The notes beneath the pieces are model-generated. The model ran no database searches. It had not been told where the DNA came from and saw nothing but the letters and a program-made list of their open reading frames with translations. The position numbers and the translations under genes are program-made. DNA of 64,000 nucleotides. Origin: Cryobacterium sp. PH31-O1 (GTDB lineage Bacteria; Actinomycetota; Actinomycetes; Actinomycetales; Microbacteriaceae). Within the stretch, counting starts at the first letter, position 1. The number at the start of each line of letters is the position of its first letter. Location of the stretch: positions 265,726 through 329,725 of the forward strand of contig NZ_JASITB010000003.1 of NCBI RefSeq assembly GCF_030063455.1, in the 5' to 3' direction. Positions 60,102 through 64,000 of this stretch are shown piece after piece.

Positions 60102-61100
60102 TCAGGCGCGGGCGTGACCGGGACGGCGCCAGCGCACGGCGGCGATGACGACGGCCATAAGGGCGAGGGCTGTGCCGGCAATGGTCGTGACGCCGAGCGG
60201 ATGCCCCTGGGTGGGCGCGAGCAGGTCCAGCGCCAGGGCACAGACCAGCTGGCCGGCCACAATGCACAGGCCCAGCATGAGCACCCCGGTGGTGCGCACG
60301 ACGAGCGCGGCGCCGGCGATGAAGATGCAGCCGATCACGCCGCCGGTGTAGAGCCACGGGTTGCCCGGAAGGTTTAGTGCGAAGCCGACCAGCAGTCCGT
60401 GCACGAGCGCGGCGAGAACGAGGGCGATGCTGCCGGTGAGAAAATTCAGGAAGGTCGCCGTGAGCGCGCTCCGCGCTGTGACCCGCACCTGACCGTTGAC
60501 GGCCTGCTGCCAGCCCTGGCCGATGCCGGCGATCACGGGCAGCGCGAGCAGCCAGAGCGCGTCGCTGCCGCGCAGTTCGCCGCTCACCGTGAAGCCGACA
60601 GCGACCAAAGCGAGCAGCGCACCGACGATTTTGGAGGCGTGCAGCGGTCGGCGACCGCCTGGTCCGATGCCGAACCGGTCCATGAGTACGCCGCTCACGG
60701 TCTGGCCGGCCACGACGGCGACGGTGAACAGGGCGATGCCGAGGGGAGCGGCGACGAGTCCCTGCGAGAGTACGAACAGGGCGCCGGCCAGGCCGCCGAG
60801 CAGGTGCCACCAGGACAGGTGTTTCGTTTTAACGGCGCGGGCGACGAGTTGCAGGCCGCGGCGTCCGCGGCGGAACACGATGAGGCCCAGGCTGAGAATG
60901 ACCAGGCCGGAGCCGAAGGAGATGACGGCGGCGGTGAATCCATCGCCGATCTGGTGCCCGAGCTCGCCGTTCACCCGGGATTGCACGGCGTACAGGGCGC
61001 CGATCAGCACCGAGAAGACGAGGGCCAGCCAGACCGGCACAGCGGATACGGCCGGAGCGGCCGTGGTATCCGTTCGGGTCTCTGCGCGGGTGGGGGTCAC
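60102..61100 (-). CDS. DMT-family (DUF606) transporter
   Basis: A 332-residue integral membrane protein with about ten hydrophobic helices arranged as a tandem repeat (first repeat from VWLALVFSVLIGALYAVQSRVNGELG; second from ALWLLALPVIAGIGQGWQQAVNGQVR). Glu/Asn in the QSRVNGELG and QAVNGQVR segments and repeated GL/IGA patterns match the DMT DUF606 subgroup. Substrate is unknown; some relatives export or import small metabolites. The start is ATG 61100 (MTPTRAETRTD). Convergent with the nitroreductase-like gene. Confidence 0.9.
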   Translation of the reverse strand: MTPTRAETRTDTTAAPAVSAVPVWLALVFSVLIGALYAVQSRVNGELGHQIGDGFTAAVISFGSGLVILSLGLIVFRRGRRGLQLVARAVKTKHLSWWHLLGGLAGALFVLSQGLVAAPLGIALFTVAVVAGQTVSGVLMDRFGIGPGGRRPLHASKIVGALLALVAVGFTVSGELRGSDALWLLALPVIAGIGQGWQQAVNGQVRVTARSALTATFLNFLTGSIALVLAALVHGLLVGFALNLPGNPWLYTGGVIGCIFIAGAALVVRTTGVLMLGLCIVAGQLVCALALDLLAPTQGHPLGVTTIAGTALALMAVVIAAVRWRRPGHARA

Positions 61101-61175
61101 GTGGCAATACTACGAGACGAGGGGCGGGCGCTGCCCGATCGGGCAGCAATCTCCCCCCGGGCCCACCCTATGACC

Positions 61176-61203
61176 ACGGGCCCAGTCTATAAACTGGGCC
61201 CGT
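61176..61203. terminator. Hairpin downstream of the ABC-F gene
   Basis: ACGGGCCCAGT (61176-61186) pairs with 61193-61203 around CTATAA. It lies past the ABC-F stop on the minus strand, 53 bases beyond, and before the DMT transporter start. Confidence 0.75.
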
Positions 61204-61225
61204 GGACGGGGCCCGGGCCCCGTCC
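61204..61225. terminator. GC palindrome downstream of the ABC-F gene
   Basis: GGACGGGGCCC-GGGCCCCGTCC (61204-61225) is a perfect 22-bp palindrome. Apart from two central bases it is the same element as at 49537-49558. Confidence 0.75.
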
Positions 61226-61257
61226 ATAAGAGGGGCGCGCGAGGGGTGCGGCGCGGG

Positions 61258-62853
61258 TCAGGCGGCGCGCACCTCGATCTCGCCGGGGGCGGCTCCGTCG
61301 CTGCCGAAAACGAGGCGGCGGTTGGCGATCTTGTCGGTGAAGAACCGGTCGTGGCTGACGACCACGACAGCGCCGGGAAAGTGTACGAGGGCGCGTTCCA
61401 TCACCTGGGTGCTCGACATGTCGAGGTGGTTGGTGGGTTCGTCGAGCAGCAGCACCGAAGCGCCGGAGAGCAGGCACTGGGCCATGGCCACCCGGGCACG
61501 CTGGCCGCCCGAGAGGTTGCCGATCTTCTGCTTGAGGTCGGCCTCGCTGAATTGGAACATGGTCAGAAAACGGTTGACGGATTTCTTCGTCGCGGTCAGC
61601 GCGAGGCTACCTGGCATGGCATTGACGGCGTGGCTGACCGTGTCGGTCACGTCGAGTTCGGCCAGAATCTGGTTGTACGAGACGACACCGGCGCCACTGG
61701 CCCAGGCGACGTCGCCGTGGTCAGCGCTCTCCTCGCCGGTGAGCACGCGCAGCAGGGTGGTTTTACCGCTGCCATTACTGCCGAGCACGACGATGCGGTT
61801 GCCGCGGCGCACCTCAAAGCTCAGGTTCTCGAACAGCAGCTTGTCCCCGTAGCTTTTGGCGAGGCCGTCGACCCGGCAGAGAACGTCTTTGACGTGCAGG
61901 TTGCCGTAAATCTCTGTGATGATCTGGTCAACCGGGCGGGGTGTGCGCGACTTCTTAATGTGCGCGAGCTGGTTGCCGAGCTGGCGGCTCTCGGCCTTGG
62001 CGGCTTCGCGGCGGTCAGCGATCCCTTCGGCCTCGAAGGCGAGCAGTTCGGATTCATGCACGAACTGGGCCTGAAGGCTCTTGAGACGAAACTGCTTCTG
62101 CACGATGTACTCGCCGAAGTTGCCGGGGTACTCGTGCAGGTGAAAATTCTCGACCTCGATGATGCGGGTGACCACGGCGTCAAGAAACTTGCGGTCGTGC
62201 GAGACCACCATGGCGGCGCCCTTGAAGCTCTTGAACCAGGCCTCCAGCCACTCCACGCCGGCCACGTCGAGGTAGTTGGTTGGCTCGTCGAGTAGCAGCA
62301 CGTCGGGTGCCTCGAGCACGATCTTGGCCAGGGCCGCGCGGTTGCGCCAGCCGCCGGAGAGCTCGTCGATGGCCAGAACGCGGTGTGCCTCGTTGAAACC
62401 GAGGGTGGTCAGGGCGGTATCGATATGGCGTTTGTAATCCCAGCCGTCCAGACGGTCCATCTCCTCGAACAGTTCGCCCTGGCGACTGATCAGCCGGTCG
62501 AGTTCGGCGCTGGCCGAGGAATCACGGGCAATCGCCGCGTCGATCGCGGCGAGTTCAGCCTCAACGGCTTTCACGGCCCCGAACAGCTCGTCGAGAACCT
62601 CGGTGATGGTCTGTGCGCCGTTGAGCTCGGAGAACTGGGAAAAGTAGCCGACCTTGATGCCGTCTTCGAGCGTGACCTCGCCGGTATCGGGCGAAACCTG
62701 CTCGAGGATGAGCTTCAGAATGGTGGACTTGCCCGAGCCGTTTCTACCGATCAGGCCAACCCGGTCGCCCGGTTCGAGGCGAAAGAACGCTTCGCGCAGA
62801 ATCTGCGTACTTTCAAAGCGGATGCTGACATCGTTCAGCCGGATCAGGCTCAT
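61258..62853 (-). CDS. ABC-F ATPase
   Basis: A 531-residue protein with two ABC domains and no membrane part. First: Walker A GRNGSGKST, signature ELSGGW, Walker B LLLDEPTN. Second: GSNGSGKTT, NLSGGQR, LLLDEPTN. The linker (NFGEYIVQKQFRLKSL) is the P-site tRNA-interaction motif region. Both catalytic Glu residues are present. ABC-F proteins act on ribosomes; some are housekeeping translation factors, others give resistance. The ATG overlaps the stop of a 15-residue leader ORF, pointing to translational control. Confidence 0.95.
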   Translation of the reverse strand: MSLIRLNDVSIRFESTQILREAFFRLEPGDRVGLIGRNGSGKSTILKLILEQVSPDTGEVTLEDGIKVGYFSQFSELNGAQTITEVLDELFGAVKAVEAELAAIDAAIARDSSASAELDRLISRQGELFEEMDRLDGWDYKRHIDTALTTLGFNEAHRVLAIDELSGGWRNRAALAKIVLEAPDVLLLDEPTNYLDVAGVEWLEAWFKSFKGAAMVVSHDRKFLDAVVTRIIEVENFHLHEYPGNFGEYIVQKQFRLKSLQAQFVHESELLAFEAEGIADRREAAKAESRQLGNQLAHIKKSRTPRPVDQIITEIYGNLHVKDVLCRVDGLAKSYGDKLLFENLSFEVRRGNRIVVLGSNGSGKTTLLRVLTGEESADHGDVAWASGAGVVSYNQILAELDVTDTVSHAVNAMPGSLALTATKKSVNRFLTMFQFSEADLKQKIGNLSGGQRARVAMAQCLLSGASVLLLDEPTNHLDMSSTQVMERALVHFPGAVVVVSHDRFFTDKIANRRLVFGSDGAAPGEIEVRAA

Positions 62854-62897
62854 GCGTGTTTCCTCTCGTGGCGCGCCCCGCGCGCGTGAGCGGGCAT
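62850..62897 (-). CDS. Leader peptide ORF overlapping the ABC-F start
   Basis: A 15-residue ORF (MPAHARGARHERKHA) whose TGA (62850-62852) overlaps the ABC-F ATG (62851-62853) as ATGA. It is Arg/His-rich. AGAGGAAA lies between them as a ribosome-binding site for ABC-F. ABC-F genes are often controlled by short leader ORFs where a stalled ribosome frees the main start. A GAGCGG-type sequence near the leader start is a weak ribosome-binding site. A coincidental ORF cannot be ruled out. Confidence 0.5.
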   Translation of the reverse strand: MPAHARGARHERKHA

Positions 62898-63064
62898 CCG
62901 CTCGTAAAAACCCCAGCCATTAGTGTACGTGGCGGCCCGGCACGGCCCCCGGTGCGGCCACAAACTCCTCGTGCTGCACACGCGCTTGGCCTCCGGACGC
63001 GCCAGCAACCGCAGCCCGCTCGTGCAGCAAACGGCGCGCTGAGCAGGCCCCGTGTGCACGACGA

Positions 63065-63565
63065 TCAGCTCGGTGCGGGACCGTCACGCACGTCGCGCAC
63101 GAAGTTTCGCACGTGCTGCTGCAGTGACTCGATGCGATGCCGGCGTGCGGCCTCGACATCGAAGCCGATGTAGGCCACAGAGGGCCGTTTGCGCACGTTC
63201 GCCGAGCACTCGAAGTTGGCGCAGGCCAGGGTTCCCACGGTGTCGCCGTTGCGCCCTGCCGTTCCGGAACGCTTCACGCTGTAGAAGACAACGTCGTTGG
63301 GCAAAAGCACATCCTCACACCAGGAACACTGCGGCCGCGTCCGCATTCGACCCTTGCCCTGGCGCACGAGAATGCCGACCGGACCACTACCAAGATCGAT
63401 AACGACGTAGCCGAGGTCGGGAATCTTGCGGTCACGCCAGCCGAGATAGTCCAATTTGTCCCAGGCCAAGGATGCAAATCCGTCGGGCAAGGTGACGTTC
63501 TGCCGCTCGCGCAGCGACGCGTTCACGAACGAGGCTCGAACCTTATCTTCGCTGACCGGGAGCAT
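63065..63565 (-). CDS. FBP-domain zinc protein
   Basis: A 166-residue protein. The C-terminal FBP treble-clef domain contains CSWCEDVLL and a CANFEC pair with VKRSGTAGRNGDTVG in between, giving four zinc-binding Cys. The N-terminal region (SEDKVRASFVNASLRERQNVTLP) is typical of the family. FBP proteins bind EF-G and help ribosome recovery in Gram-positive bacteria (fusidic-acid-related). ATG 63565 is chosen because a 16-codon upstream extension has no ribosome-binding site. Confidence 0.9.
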   Translation of the reverse strand: MLPVSEDKVRASFVNASLRERQNVTLPDGFASLAWDKLDYLGWRDRKIPDLGYVVIDLGSGPVGILVRQGKGRMRTRPQCSWCEDVLLPNDVVFYSVKRSGTAGRNGDTVGTLACANFECSANVRKRPSVAYIGFDVEAARRHRIESLQQHVRNFVRDVRDGPAPS

Positions 63566-63638
63566 TCTCTCGCTGCCTAACTCTGCCTGAGTGCGCCGAT
63601 GGCGCAGCGTCACAAGATCCCAGTGTTTACAAGGGTTG

Positions 63639-63714
63639 TGGGGCCGGCCACGGGACTTGAACCCGTAACCCCCACTTTACAAGAGTGGTGCGCTACCAAT
63701 TGCGCCAGGCCGGC
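63639..63714 (-). tRNA. tRNA-Thr(TGT)
   Basis: The minus strand folds with acceptor GCCGGCC/GGCCGGC, D-arm with ATTGGTA, anticodon loop CTTGTAA with anticodon TGT, T-arm with GTTCAAG, and encoded CCA. It reads ACA-type codons. Confidence 0.95.
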
Positions 63715-63820
63715 ATGAGACCGTAGGCCTCGAAAGACCATCCTAAATGATTTCCACGCCACCTCGGGCAACAGCGAAGCGGATGCGCACGGCTGAGCCG
63801 GCGCATCCGTTCTGCAGGTA

Positions 63821-64000
63821 CTAGCCGCCGGGGGTCGGGGTGGGTGTCGGTGTCGACGTGGAATAGGTCTCGCCGAGGGCCTGCTGCACGAAGGAGGCGA
63901 ATTCTTTGGGGTCTTCGAGCGAACCGATGTAGGGCTTGCCGTTGACCAGGATGGTGGGGGTGCCGGTGATCGATTCCACTGACGAGTTGGGAATGGGGCC
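63821..64000 (-). CDS. Thioredoxin-fold (DsbA-like) protein, C-terminal part
   Basis: Partial gene running off the right edge. The visible 59 residues contain GTPTILVNGKPYIGSLEDPKEF in sections, with cis-Pro (TPTILVNG) of DsbA-like thioredoxin folds, and end in a Thr/Pro-rich tail (STPTPTPTPGG). It is probably a secreted or membrane-anchored thiol-disulfide oxidoreductase. The CxxC site lies outside the window. Confidence in the fold is good, in activity moderate. Confidence 0.8.
   Translation of the reverse strand, partial: GPIPNSSVESITGTPTILVNGKPYIGSLEDPKEFASFVQQALGETYSTSTPTPTPTPGG

Overview
The window joins the right-hand part of a temperate siphovirus prophage (about 1-22485) to a block of actinobacterial chromosome (about 22486-64000). 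The host looks like a member of the Microbacteriaceae. The evidence is high G+C, an MTES_1575-type (Microbacterium testaceum) nuclease-fold ATPase, DUF2530/DUF3027/DUF3048/DUF3263 proteins, an actinobacterial XPB helicase pair, a LytR_C protein, and a DtxR-type regulator with canonical metal ligands. These are calls by family recognition from the sequence alone; no search was run.

Prophage (1-22485). The left edge is cut off, so repressor and replication genes are not visible. The window opens with three perfect 64-bp tandem repeats and a 41-codon ORF. Then comes a gene-poor, AT-rich stretch with 14 copies of TGCCTAT/ATAGGCA that looks like an iteron-type origin or a large operator. Packaging genes follow (HTH protein, metallophosphoesterase, small membrane protein, HNH nuclease, TerS, TerL), then the head (portal, MuF-like, scaffold, capsid), head-tail connectors, tail tube, a frameshifted chaperone pair, tape measure, Dit, a large tail protein and small tail-tip proteins including a collagen-like one, then amidase and holin. 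At the right end an excisionase-integrase pair abuts the 3' end of tRNA-Ala(CGC), the presumed attachment site. At least three prophage genes appear to start at AUU or AUC behind good Shine-Dalgarno sequences.

Chromosome, 22490-31046: a membrane protein, a GNAT acetyltransferase, galU, 5-formyl-THF cyclo-ligase, a FmdB-type zinc ribbon, mscL, then a 1260-residue SF1-like ATPase with degenerate nucleotide-binding motifs coupled to a short protein.

31126-38149: a CorA-type transporter and a compact poly(amino acid) locus. It holds a Pls/PosA-type single-module NRPS with a membrane-bound C-terminal half, an M1 zinc aminopeptidase in the same operon, and a convergent Sfp-type phosphopantetheinyl transferase that could activate the NRPS.

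38268-49523: a secreted phosphoesterase, a sigma-region-2-only protein, tRNA-Arg(CCT), an HNH protein, a newly read 37-residue Cys-containing small gene, an NlpC/P60 protein, a DtxR regulator, serC, overlapping convergent DUF2530/DUF3027 genes, a cold-shock protein, and an XPB helicase with its partner.

49670-64000: a pyrimidine reductase-like and FolP-like pair, a two-component system, a WXG100 protein, groEL with two CIRCE-type operators, a DUF3048 lipoprotein, a second cold-shock gene, LytR_C and DUF3263 genes, msrB, a nitroreductase, a DMT transporter, an ABC-F ATPase preceded by a start-overlapping leader peptide, an FBP-domain protein, tRNA-Thr(TGT), and a partial thioredoxin-fold gene.
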